NCBI GenBank assembly: GCA_017542915.1
Contig: JAFXWI010000005.1
Location: forward strand, 1-15,110
From: Paludibacteraceae bacterium
GTDB lineage: Bacteria > Bacteroidota > Bacteroidia > Bacteroidales > Paludibacteraceae
Length of the DNA stretch: 15,110 nt
Reading direction: 5' to 3'
Shown: one piece after another, positions 1 through 8,087 of the stretch
Layout of the letters: the number at the start of each line of letters is the position of its first letter
Numbering within the stretch: position 1 is the first letter of the stretch
Translations under genes and position numbers: made by a program
Notes under the pieces: generated by a model
Seen by the model: the letters and a program-made list of their open reading frames with translations, nothing else
Database searches by the model: none
Told to the model about the DNA's origin: nothing

Positions 1-14
1 GAGATTTGAGATTT
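1..14. repeat. Heptad repeat GAGATTT (cut by window edge)
   Basis: Two exact units, at the edge, inside the prmC frame. It abuts the GC-rich element at 18-52 and resembles the heptads at the prmC start (ATTTGAG). Confidence 0.6.
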
Positions 15-592
15 GACGCCCCCTCTGACTCCCCCATAGAGGGAGAGAGAATATCAGCAACATAGAAGTCGACCTCGACACCGTTTCGTTTCGCATTCTC
101 GCGGGCAACCTCAATCGCTTCGGGAGAGATGTCTATACCGGTCACAGACCATTCGGGATGCGCTTTCTTGAGGGAGATAGCTATACAACCGGAACCGGTG
201 CCAACGTCAAGGACATTTACCATTTGGTCATTTACCATTTGTTCATTTATTTGGTCATTTACCATTTTCTCATTTATACGTTCCACTAATTCGGCAGTTT
301 CGGGACGGGGAATGAGGGTCGCGGGAGTGACCTTAAGATCTAATCCGTTCCATAAAGTATGCCCAAAGATGTACTGAATTGGCTCAAAATGCAATAATCT
401 GCCGATTATTGTCTCGATTTCTTGCATATGTGAAGAAAAATTTGTACCTTTGCACCCAAATTGCAATTCGGTACGACTAAGACCGGTCAGTTCTTCCGCA
501 ATCCACCAAGCTAAGGCATTAGCTTCATCTGCCGGATAAGCCGCCTGTAAGGCGGATTGGATATTTGAAATTTGAGATTGGATATTTGACAT
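1..592 (-). CDS. prmC: PrmC/HemK protein-(glutamine-N5) methyltransferase, N-terminal part (3' end outside window)
   Basis: This gene methylates the glutamine of the GGQ motif in peptide-chain release factors, using S-adenosylmethionine in the cytoplasm. About 197 codons are visible from ATG 592-590. An N-terminal helical domain ends in the family signature TPATLIPRPETAELVERI. The SAM-binding motif I follows as VLDVGTGSGCIAISL, then motif II (VTGIDISPEAIEVARENAKRNG) split across two helices. The catalytic NPPY motif would lie beyond the window edge. Three repeat tracts are inside the frame: a heptad tract makes the first residues (MSNIQSQISNIQS), a 15-base tandem makes a MVNDQ-type linker between the two domains, and a GC-rich hairpin element lies after VADI. 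The gene diverges from ribD; neighbouring prmC and ribD are common in Bacteroidales. A near-perfect promoter lies just upstream. Family assignment is firm; whether the repeat-rich 3' side stays open cannot be seen. Confidence 0.9.
   Translation of the reverse strand, partial: MSNIQSQISNIQSALQAAYPADEANALAWWIAEELTGLSRTELQFGCKGTNFSSHMQEIETIIGRLLHFEPIQYIFGHTLWNGLDLKVTPATLIPRPETAELVERINEKMVNDQINEQMVNDQMVNVLDVGTGSGCIAISLKKAHPEWSVTGIDISPEAIEVARENAKRNGVEVDFYVADILSPSMGESEGASNLKS
18..52. repeat. GC-rich hairpin element, copy 1 (in prmC)
   Basis: Matches 773-807 at 31 of 35 positions in the same orientation. The core CTCCCCC and the following GAGGGAGA can pair. It codes for part of prmC on the minus strand. 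Confidence 0.8.
212..276. repeat. 15-base tandem (GGTCATTTACCATTT type) in prmC
   Basis: Near-identical units give MVNDQ, INEQ, MVNDQ on the minus strand. The peptide lies between the N-terminal domain and the methyltransferase domain, where a linker is expected. Confidence 0.85.
421..452 (+). promoter_or_regulatory. Promoter-like sequence inside prmC pointing at ribD
   Basis: CTTG (421-424), 20 bases, TACCTTTG (445-452), followed by CACCC, is close to the typical Bacteroidota promoter. It lies antisense within the prmC reading frame and would give ribD a leader of about 210 bases. It could be real or chance; the flanking prmC protein sequence is normal, so the region is coding on the other strand. 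Confidence 0.35.
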
Positions 593-597
593 TTTGG
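556..597. repeat. Heptad repeat of the ATTTGAN/ATTGGAT type
   Basis: Six units cover the prmC start codon and its first residues; they read NIQSQIS on the minus strand. Confidence 0.85.
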
Positions 598-625
598 GGT
601 CAACAATTAAAAACAATTACTTTTT
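593..625 (+). promoter_or_regulatory. Candidate ribD promoter (short-leader option)
   Basis: TTTG (593-596) is followed after 21 bases by TACTTTTT (618-625), which matches TAnnTTTG at seven of eight positions. It would give a leader of about 40 bases to ribD. The match is imperfect and the -33 part sits in a heptad repeat, so this is only a candidate. Confidence 0.3.
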
Positions 626-636
626 CAAATTCGCTG

Positions 637-668
637 CAAAATTACAACAAAAAAATCAAATAAACAAA
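637..668 (-). promoter_or_regulatory. Bacteroidota-type promoter for prmC
   Basis: On the minus strand, TTTG (668-665) is followed after 20 bases by TAATTTTG (644-637). This is an exact match to the Bacteroidota -33/-7 pattern TTTG, 19-20 bases, TAnnTTTG. Transcription would start near 630, leaving a leader of about 37 bases before the prmC ATG. The -33 element lies directly in front of the ribD start on the other strand. Confidence 0.75.
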
Positions 669-670
669 TT

Positions 671-1756
671 TTGGTGAATAATTACGAAAAATATATTGCA
701 CATTGCATCGAAATCGCCCGTAGAGGGGAGTATTTCGTAGCACCGAACCCTATGGTCGGGGCAGTTTTAACAGCCCCCTCCGACTCCCCCTTGGAGGGGG
801 AGAGAATCATCGCGGAAGGGTGGCACGAACGGTATGGTGAAGGGCATGCGGAAGTGAATTGCTTCGCAAAAATTCAAAATTCAAAATTAAAAATTAAAAA
901 TTTCAAGGACTGCACGTTGTATGTATCGTTAGAGCCGTGCAGTCATTTCGGAAAGACCCCTCCTTGCGCGAAACTGATCATAGAGAAAGGCGTAGGACGT
1001 GTGGTAGTCGGGATGTTAGACCCGAACCCGCTGGTAGCAGGCAAAGGGGTACAGATGTTACGGGATGCCGGAATCGAAGTGGTGGTAGGCATGTTGGAGA
1101 AAGAATGCCGCGAGTTGAACAAACGATTCCTTTGTCTATACGAGAAAAAAAGACCTTACGTCACGCTCAAATGGGCACAGACAGCTGACGGTTTCATCGA
1201 TGGAAACCGTCAGAATTCAAAATTAAAAATTAAAAATTCAAAATTACACCTCAATGGTGCATTGACGATATCGACACCGGAGACGAAGAAACTGGTACAT
1301 AAGATGCGGGCAGAGAACATGGCGATCATGGTAGGTACCAACACCGTGCTGATGGATAACCCGAGACTGCTCAATACCCATTGGGAAGGAAGAAACCCTA
1401 TTCGTGTGACCCTTGACCGGCATCACCGCATACCGGATGACGCAAGGATTTGGGGAGGGGAGAGTGATTACCCCGGGATAGATCCGGTGATTGTTTATAG
1501 AGAGCGGACAGATTGGCCGTATATATTGGAGGATTTGGCGAAACGGAATATCCATTCGATCCTTGTAGAAGGCGGCACTACTCTTTTGGCACATATATTG
1601 CAGACCGGTATATGGGACGAGATACATGTAGAGGTAGCACCCGACCTGAAGATAGGAGAAGGAGTACCGGCACCGAAGATCGATTTACCCGATGAATGCG
1701 AGACTATTGACGGAAATAGACTATACACTTTAAAGGCTAAAGGCGAAAGGTTATAG
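671..1756 (+). CDS. ribD: RibD, bifunctional riboflavin deaminase/reductase
   Basis: RibD carries out two steps of riboflavin synthesis: deamination of the diaminopyrimidine intermediate and NADPH-dependent reduction of its ribosyl side chain. The deaminase domain (about residues 1-150) shows the zinc site as HAE (59-61) and PC-x8-C (89-99, in EPCSHFGKTPPC). The reductase domain follows, with KWAQTADG near 170 and ILVEGG near 297. Length, 361 residues, is normal. No ATG start exists: an in-frame stop lies at 608-610, and the family N-terminus begins right at TTG 671 or GTG 674; either may be used. Three repeat-derived peptides interrupt the protein: APSDSPLEGERI (about 35-46), KIQNSKLKIKN (67-77) and QNSKLKIKNSKL near 180. 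All fall in loops between conserved blocks. The last residues and the stop are also made by a heptad tract. It probably heads the plus-strand operon. Confidence 0.93.
   Translation: MVNNYEKYIAHCIEIARRGEYFVAPNPMVGAVLTAPSDSPLEGERIIAEGWHERYGEGHAEVNCFAKIQNSKLKIKNFKDCTLYVSLEPCSHFGKTPPCAKLIIEKGVGRVVVGMLDPNPLVAGKGVQMLRDAGIEVVVGMLEKECRELNKRFLCLYEKKRPYVTLKWAQTADGFIDGNRQNSKLKIKNSKLHLNGALTISTPETKKLVHKMRAENMAIMVGTNTVLMDNPRLLNTHWEGRNPIRVTLDRHHRIPDDARIWGGESDYPGIDPVIVYRERTDWPYILEDLAKRNIHSILVEGGTTLLAHILQTGIWDEIHVEVAPDLKIGEGVPAPKIDLPDECETIDGNRLYTLKAKGERL
773..807. repeat. GC-rich hairpin element, copy 2 (in ribD)
   Basis: CTCCCCC, TTGG, AGGGGGAG form a near-perfect stem. The element codes for APSDSPLEGERI in a loop of the deaminase domain, after PNPMVGAVL. 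Orientation is the same as the copy at 18-52, although the two host genes are on opposite strands. Confidence 0.85.
869..903. repeat. Heptad repeat AAAATTM, copy 1 (in ribD)
   Basis: Five units: AAAATTC twice, AAAATTA twice, AAAATTT. It codes for the loop between HAEVNCF and TLYVSLEPC. Confidence 0.9.
1212..1246. repeat. Heptad repeat AAAATTM, copy 2 (in ribD)
   Basis: Five units: AGAATTC, AAAATTA twice, AAAATTC, AAAATTA. It codes for QNSKLKIKNSKL in the reductase domain after the TADG motif. Confidence 0.9.
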
Positions 1757-1786
1757 GCTAAAGATGAAAAGAGAAAATTGAAAACT
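1731..1786. repeat. Heptad repeat NAAAGGC type, ribD end and spacer
   Basis: Eight degenerate units starting TAAAGGC, TAAAGGC, GAAAGGT. They make the last ribD residues, its stop and most of the gap to the thioredoxin-like gene. Confidence 0.8.
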
Positions 1787-1794
1787 ATAGTAGT

Positions 1795-2220
1795 ATGCAA
1801 AAGAATATTTTTATTACCCTCTTATGCGTTCTGATTGCCTTGCCGAGCATGGCAGAGGACGTAGTGTACATCACCACGGAGCAGTTCCGTGCGCGTGTCT
1901 TTGATTATAGGGCAGAGAAAGATTGGAAATACAAAGGCGATAAGCCTTGTGTTATTGATTTCTACACCACTTGGTGCGGTCCCTGTAAACGTCTTGCTCC
2001 GATCATGGAGGAGATGAGTCAGAAATACTGCGACCAAGTGACGTTCTACAAAGCCGACACTGAGCGTGAACGCGAGTTGGCGTACGTATTCAATATCAGC
2101 TCTATTCCGCAGGTATTATATATACCTGTAGAGGGCAAGCCGATGTTGCTCAAAGGACTGTACCCCAAGGAGGAGATTGTGAAGATCATTGATGAGTTTT
2201 TGTTAAGAAACAAGGAATAA
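1795..2220 (+). CDS. Secreted thioredoxin-like disulfide protein
   Basis: The protein has 141 residues. A hydrophobic signal peptide covers about residues 1-20 (cleavage likely after MA), so the domain acts in the periplasm or at the outer side of the inner membrane. The thioredoxin active site WCGPC is at 60-64, preceded by VIDFYTTW, and the conserved cis-proline lies in SSIPQ. The fold is complete and ends in a short helix (EEIVKIIDEFL). The family reduces or exchanges disulfides on exported proteins; the specific partner is not shown by the sequence. The ATG at 1795 is chosen because it gives a clean signal peptide. It sits 38 bases after ribD, a gap made almost wholly of heptad repeats, and one base before the antiporter start, so it is probably co-transcribed with both. 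Confidence 0.88.
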   Translation: MQKNIFITLLCVLIALPSMAEDVVYITTEQFRARVFDYRAEKDWKYKGDKPCVIDFYTTWCGPCKRLAPIMEEMSQKYCDQVTFYKADTERERELAYVFNISSIPQVLYIPVEGKPMLLKGLYPKEEIVKIIDEFLLRNKE

Positions 2221-2221
2221 G

Positions 2222-3853
2222 ATGCACGTTGAGTTTATCCTTTTGATCTTGTCGCTGCTGTTCTTCATCAGTATCTTTGCAGACAAGATCGGTTATAAAT
2301 ACGGAGTCCCTGCCCTGCTGTTGTTCTTGGTAGTGGGTGTTATCTTCGGTTCGAACACAACCGCTTCGGTGTTAGGCACTAACTCATTGGAGATAGACAC
2401 CGACACCGCACAAGCCTTGAGTACCGTAGCGATGTGTATCATCCTTTTCACCGGCGGTTTGGAGACCAAGCTGAATGACATCCGTTCGGTATTGCTGCCC
2501 GGTATCACCTTAGCTACCCTCGGTGTGCTGCTGACTTGTGCTATCACGGGCGTGATCATCTATTATATCTTCAATTGGCTGAATGCCTTGGTGACGGTCT
2601 CTATCTGGTTAGCGCTGCTGATGGCGGCTACGATGTCGAGTACCGACAGTGCCAGTGTTTTCTCCGTTCTCCGTACCAACGGCATCGGTCTGAAGCACAA
2701 CCTGCGTCCCTTGCTCGAGTTGGAATCCGGTGCCAATGACCCGATGGCGTACGTACTGACCACCACCCTCATCGGGGTCGTACTGAGTGCCAACACGTTT
2801 GTGGGTTTGACCCGTCCCGTTGATTCGCTGCCGATCATTCAGACGATCGTTGTGCAGTTAGTGATGGGTACCGTGCTCGGTTTGGCTTTCGGTGAAGGCT
2901 TGGTGCAGCTCATGCGCCGTGTCAAACTCGGCAACGAATCGCTATACCCCGTGATGATCCTTACGGCTTGTATCTTCATCTTCTCCATCACGTACTACCT
3001 CGAAGGTAACACCTACCTCGCCGTGTACGTAGGAGGACTTATCATCGGTAATAATAAGTTCACCCGCAAAAGGCAGACCAAGTCGTTCTTCAATGGTCTG
3101 ACTTGGCTCAGTCAGTTGGCGATGTTCCTGATGCTCGGACTGATGGTAGAGCCGGCTGAACTATTCCGTTACCGCGTATGGATCCCTTGTTTGATCATCA
3201 GTATCGTGATGATCTTTATCTCCCGTCCGTTAGCTGTGTGGCTATGTATGCTGCCTTTCCGCCGTCAGTTCGGACAAAGAGACCGTATCATGCTCAGCTG
3301 GGTAGGACTCAAAGGTGCCGTGCCGATCATTTTCGCTATCATGTGCAAAGCCAACGGTATTCCTTATGCGGATCTGATCTTCAATGTGGTCTTCCTCTGC
3401 ACGATCGTCTCGCTGCTGATACAAGGTACTACCCTTACAACGATGGCGAAGAAATTAGCGTTGGACACCCCCGGACGAGAATCGCGTTCGTTGGAGCATT
3501 TCGATCTGGATCTGCCGGACGAGATTCAGTCTTCGGCACGCGAGGTAGAGGTGACAGATCATTTGTTATCCAAAGGAAACACCCCTCGCGAGATAGATCT
3601 ACCGCCTCACACGCTTATCGTGATGGTACGTCGGGGAGAAGATTTCTTCGTGCCGACCGGTTCAAGTGAACTGCAGGCAGGCGACCAACTACTCGTCATC
3701 AGCGATACCGACGCCGAAGCTACCTACAAACAGATGACCAATGAAGCGGAGGAAGATGCACTCTGGAGAGCTCAGATGCGCGAGAAGATCCGCAAACGGC
3801 TCAGCCGTCTTTTCCAGCGGAAGCGCAAGGAGAAGGACATCCCTCAAGCCTAA
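2222..3853 (+). CDS. K+/H+ antiporter of the CPA1 NhaP2/CvrA type
   Basis: This is a 543-residue inner-membrane cation/proton antiporter. About 12 hydrophobic segments cover residues 1-400. The ion-binding region has SSTDSASVFSVLR followed by LELESGANDPMAYVL, with the paired Asn172-Asp173 typical of electroneutral CPA1 exchangers. A second conserved stretch is WVGLKGAVPIIFAI. A cytoplasmic TrkA-C (RCK-C) type domain follows at about 430-505 (LPPHTLIVMVRRGEDFFVP, then SSELQAGDQLLVISD), the arrangement of NhaP2/CvrA, which exports K+ in exchange for H+. A basic tail rich in Arg and Lys ends the protein. The ATG follows the thioredoxin stop by one base, suggesting coupled translation. K+ specificity is inferred from the domain layout; Na+ cannot be excluded. 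Confidence 0.9.
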   Translation: MHVEFILLILSLLFFISIFADKIGYKYGVPALLLFLVVGVIFGSNTTASVLGTNSLEIDTDTAQALSTVAMCIILFTGGLETKLNDIRSVLLPGITLATLGVLLTCAITGVIIYYIFNWLNALVTVSIWLALLMAATMSSTDSASVFSVLRTNGIGLKHNLRPLLELESGANDPMAYVLTTTLIGVVLSANTFVGLTRPVDSLPIIQTIVVQLVMGTVLGLAFGEGLVQLMRRVKLGNESLYPVMILTACIFIFSITYYLEGNTYLAVYVGGLIIGNNKFTRKRQTKSFFNGLTWLSQLAMFLMLGLMVEPAELFRYRVWIPCLIISIVMIFISRPLAVWLCMLPFRRQFGQRDRIMLSWVGLKGAVPIIFAIMCKANGIPYADLIFNVVFLCTIVSLLIQGTTLTTMAKKLALDTPGRESRSLEHFDLDLPDEIQSSAREVEVTDHLLSKGNTPREIDLPPHTLIVMVRRGEDFFVPTGSSELQAGDQLLVISDTDAEATYKQMTNEAEEDALWRAQMREKIRKRLSRLFQRKRKEKDIPQA

Positions 3854-3877
3854 AAACGAAAATAGTAAATCACCAAT

Positions 3878-5453
<1,576 letters not shown>

Positions 5454-5455
<2 letters not shown>

Positions 5456-5484
5456 GGACTAACGACCAACGACTATCGACCAAC
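5454..5484. repeat. Heptad repeat AACGACC between epimerase and helicase
   Basis: Four units (AAGGACT, AACGACC, AACGACT, ATCGACC) start within the epimerase stop codon and end at the helicase ATG. GACCAACGACTA (5464-5475) recurs exactly at 7287-7298. Confidence 0.85.
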
Positions 5485-6747
5485 ATGTATTTTGATGAAT
5501 TAGCACTTTCAGACGAGGTATTGGATGCATTGTGGGACATGCATTTCGATGAGTGTACCCCTGTGCAGGAAAAGACGATTCCGGTGATCTTGGATCGTAA
5601 GGACGTCATCTCTTGTGCCCAGACAGGTACAGGTAAAACGGCTGCGTATATCCTGCCTTTACTCACTAACCTCGCCTACGATGACCATGATCCCGACAAA
5701 CTGAACGCGATCATCATGGCGCCTACTCGTGAGTTGGCACAGCAGATTGACCAGCAGATGGAGGGATTCGGTTTTTACGTACCTTTCTCGTCCGTAGCTA
5801 TCTACGGCGGTAAGGATAACGGCGCATGGGGCACACAGGTGACGGGACTGCAACGCGGTGCCGACGTAGTCATCGCTACCCCGGGACGACTCCTCAGTCA
5901 GATGAATATATACGACATCGATTTCTCCGGCGTCAAGTATTTCATCCTCGACGAGGCAGACCGAATGCTCGATATGGGATTCTATGACGACATCATGACC
6001 ATCGTTCGCAAACTGCCTGCCGACCGTCAGACGATTATGTTCTCCGCCACCATGCCTCCTAAGATTCGTCAGATGGCGAAAGCGATCATGCATGATCCGG
6101 TGGAGGTACAGATAGCGGTCTCTCGTCCGCCGGAGACGATTCACCAGATGTGTGCGCGGCTCTACGAGGGACAGAAACCCGGGTTCGTGCAACTGGCCCT
6201 GCAGGGCAAGAACCTCAAGAAAGTGATCATCTTCGCCGGTAAGAAACAGCGGGTCAAAGACCTGACACGCACCTTGCGTACCCTCAAGATCGATGCCCGC
6301 GCGATGCACAGCGACTTGGAGCAGAACGAACGCGATCAGGTGATGCTCGATTTCCGAAACGGCAAGGTGGATGTGCTGGTAGCAACCGATGTGGTCTCCC
6401 GAGGTATTGACGTGACCGACGTACCGCTCGTCATCAACTACGACGTGCCGCATGACCCCGAGGATTATGTCCATCGTATCGGTCGTACTGCGCGAGCAGA
6501 GAACAGCGGCGAAGCGGTGACCCTTGTCTCGCCGGAAGAGGCACGCCCTTGGGCACGTATTGAGCAGTTCCTCAAAAAAGAGATAGAGCGTCTGACCTTA
6601 CCCGAAGCTCTCGGCGAAGCACCGGACGACAACGCCTATGCCGGACGTAGTAACAACCGTCCCAACAAGAACCGTTTCCACCGTTCGGGAGGTTTCCGGC
6701 ACGGCAAGAAACCGAATAAGAACCCTAAAAACAACCGTCATGAATAA
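5485..6747 (+). CDS. DEAD-box ATP-dependent RNA helicase (RhlE/DeaD type)
   Basis: All core motifs of a DEAD-box helicase are present in the 420-residue protein: Q motif (CTPVQEKTIP), motif I AQTGTGKT (45-52), Ia PTRELAQQ, ATPGRL, motif II DEAD (156-159), motif III SAT (187-189), VATDVVSRGIDV, and motif VI HRIGRTAR from 330. It unwinds short RNA duplexes, with likely roles in ribosome assembly or mRNA decay. The tail after residue 385 is basic and low in complexity (RPNKNRFHRSGG, GKKPNKNPKNN), an RNA-binding feature common in RhlE-like helicases. The ATG at 5485 is preferred over an in-frame TTG at 5443, because the added residues would be repeat-encoded and overlap the previous gene. Its stop overlaps the esterase start by eight bases (ATGAATAA). 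Confidence 0.94.
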   Translation: MYFDELALSDEVLDALWDMHFDECTPVQEKTIPVILDRKDVISCAQTGTGKTAAYILPLLTNLAYDDHDPDKLNAIIMAPTRELAQQIDQQMEGFGFYVPFSSVAIYGGKDNGAWGTQVTGLQRGADVVIATPGRLLSQMNIYDIDFSGVKYFILDEADRMLDMGFYDDIMTIVRKLPADRQTIMFSATMPPKIRQMAKAIMHDPVEVQIAVSRPPETIHQMCARLYEGQKPGFVQLALQGKNLKKVIIFAGKKQRVKDLTRTLRTLKIDARAMHSDLEQNERDQVMLDFRNGKVDVLVATDVVSRGIDVTDVPLVINYDVPHDPEDYVHRIGRTARAENSGEAVTLVSPEEARPWARIEQFLKKEIERLTLPEALGEAPDDNAYAGRSNNRPNKNRFHRSGGFRHGKKPNKNPKNNRHE

Positions 6748-8074
6748 GCATTTGACCCTTTTGGCACTCTCCGCGATGTGCCTTAGTATGGTAGCCGCCC
6801 CGAGACGTGTACACACCATAGGCGACAGTACGATGTCCGACTACAAACCCGCTGCAACCCCTAAACGAGGATGGGGTATGTACCTGCAAGCTTTCTTCAA
6901 CCCCGACTCCGTCACCGTCAATAACCGTGGCAAATCGGGTGCCTCTACCCGTACGTTCTACACCACGGATAACCTCTGGCCGTCCGTCAAGACCCAGATG
7001 CACGAAGGCGACTACCTCATCATTCAGTTTGCACATAACGACGAGAAATGCAAAGGAGAGGATGTGTACGAACAGAACGCCCGTCTGCGTGCCGAAGGCA
7101 AGGATACCCTCACGGACATGCGCGGTACGGAGCCGAACACGACCTATAAGGAGTTTCTGCGCACCTATATCCGCGAGGCGCGAGAGAAAGGCGTGACACC
7201 GATCCTGATGTCCCCTATCTGCCGTGTGTATTTCAAGGACGGTAAGATCAACGCCGAAGGACGACACGATCTAACGCCCTCTAATGGACCAACGACTAAC
7301 AAAAACTACGTCCGTTGTATGCGGGAGGTAGCGCAAGAGATGAGCGTGCCGTTTCTGGATATGACCGAACGGAGCCGCGAGTTCTTTGAGCAGCAAGGCA
7401 AAGAGTACTGCATGACCCATTATTTCAACTGCGGTGACAAGACCCACACCTCTGCTGAAGGCGGTATGGTGGTAGCGACCTTGGCATACGAGCTGATGAT
7501 CAACTCGCCCGAATTGGCTGAGATGCACCCTTGGCTCGTCTTCCCGTCCAAAGAGCAGTACGCTGTCTATGCACGAGGCATAGAGGAGTCCGGCAAGAAA
7601 GCCGCTTTTGCAGCCAAAGGCACACCGTTCAGCGAGACGCTGCAACCCGCAAACCTCTCGAACCTTGAAACGCTCAAACAAGCCTATATGCCGACAGGCG
7701 GTCTTTGGCCTGCCGGAGAGATAGACGAGGTAGCAAATCGCTATATCGAATACTCCATCGCTGCGGAGAAGAAGAAAGGACTTGTCATCGAGTCCATCTC
7801 CGTTCCCGTCAAAGCCAAAGGCGGCGCAGGGATGAATATACATATCAACTACGGTTTCGGAGAAGCCTTCAAAGGCGTGACCACTATCTACGAGAACACG
7901 GCACTCAAGAAGAATAAAAAAGAGTTGATCGAACTCGACCAACCCATCTTAGTGCCTGCAGGCGAGACGCTGCATATTCGTATTCTGCCTTGGTATGACT
8001 CCAACGGTCAACCGCAGAAAGGCAAACGTCTGGAAGTAGGCGAACTGCGCGTGAAGGGCAAGAGACTGCTGTAA
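6740..8074 (+). CDS. Secreted SGNH/GDSL hydrolase, rhamnogalacturonan acetylesterase-like
   Basis: This is a predicted carbohydrate deacetylase of the rhamnogalacturonan acetylesterase (CE12-like) group, which strips acetyl groups from pectin. A signal peptide covers about residues 1-20. The SGNH blocks follow: GDST with nucleophile Ser30, NRGKSGAST, Asn100 in FAHNDE, and the Asp233/His236 pair in DKTHTS. After residue 265 comes a further region of about 180 residues, ending in a likely beta-sandwich (GAGMNIHINYGFGEAF, then VPAGETLHIRILPW), as found appended to Bacteroidota pectin enzymes; its role is not shown. The start ATG 6740 overlaps the helicase stop, giving translational coupling. A further 34 in-frame codons upstream lie inside the helicase and are rejected because they displace the signal peptide. 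A short heptad remnant codes for GPTTNKN near residue 184. The stop touches the convergent gene. Confidence 0.88.
   Translation: MNKHLTLLALSAMCLSMVAAPRRVHTIGDSTMSDYKPAATPKRGWGMYLQAFFNPDSVTVNNRGKSGASTRTFYTTDNLWPSVKTQMHEGDYLIIQFAHNDEKCKGEDVYEQNARLRAEGKDTLTDMRGTEPNTTYKEFLRTYIREAREKGVTPILMSPICRVYFKDGKINAEGRHDLTPSNGPTTNKNYVRCMREVAQEMSVPFLDMTERSREFFEQQGKEYCMTHYFNCGDKTHTSAEGGMVVATLAYELMINSPELAEMHPWLVFPSKEQYAVYARGIEESGKKAAFAAKGTPFSETLQPANLSNLETLKQAYMPTGGLWPAGEIDEVANRYIEYSIAAEKKKGLVIESISVPVKAKGGAGMNIHINYGFGEAFKGVTTIYENTALKKNKKELIELDQPILVPAGETLHIRILPWYDSNGQPQKGKRLEVGELRVKGKRLL
7284..7304. repeat. Short heptad remnant in the esterase gene
   Basis: ATGGACC, AACGACT, AACAAAA code for NGPTTNKN. The 12-base word shared with 5464-5475 links it to the helicase-upstream repeat. 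Confidence 0.55.
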
Positions 8075-8087
8075 TCAATACAGCAGT
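8065..8087. terminator. Hairpin spanning both convergent stop codons
   Basis: A perfect 9-base inverted repeat, ACTGCTGTA (8065-8073) and TACAGCAGT (8079-8087), with a 5-base loop holds the stops of both genes: TAA 8072-8074 on plus and TGA 8077-8075 on minus. It may terminate transcription from both sides. There is no T-tract on either side, so an intrinsic terminator is not proven. Confidence 0.5.

Noticed and set aside
453..670. FMN riboswitch upstream of ribD
   Set aside because: None of the conserved FMN-aptamer words are visible on the plus strand, and most of the stretch codes for prmC on the other strand.
869..1246. CRISPR-like array from the repeats in ribD
   Set aside because: Units are 7 bases, tandem without spacers, and translated in frame; there are no cas genes.
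5659..6474. A 271-codon open frame on the minus strand
   Set aside because: It lies opposite the DEAD-box helicase, whose motifs are all intact; the composition (rich in His, Asp and Val) is that of a shadow.
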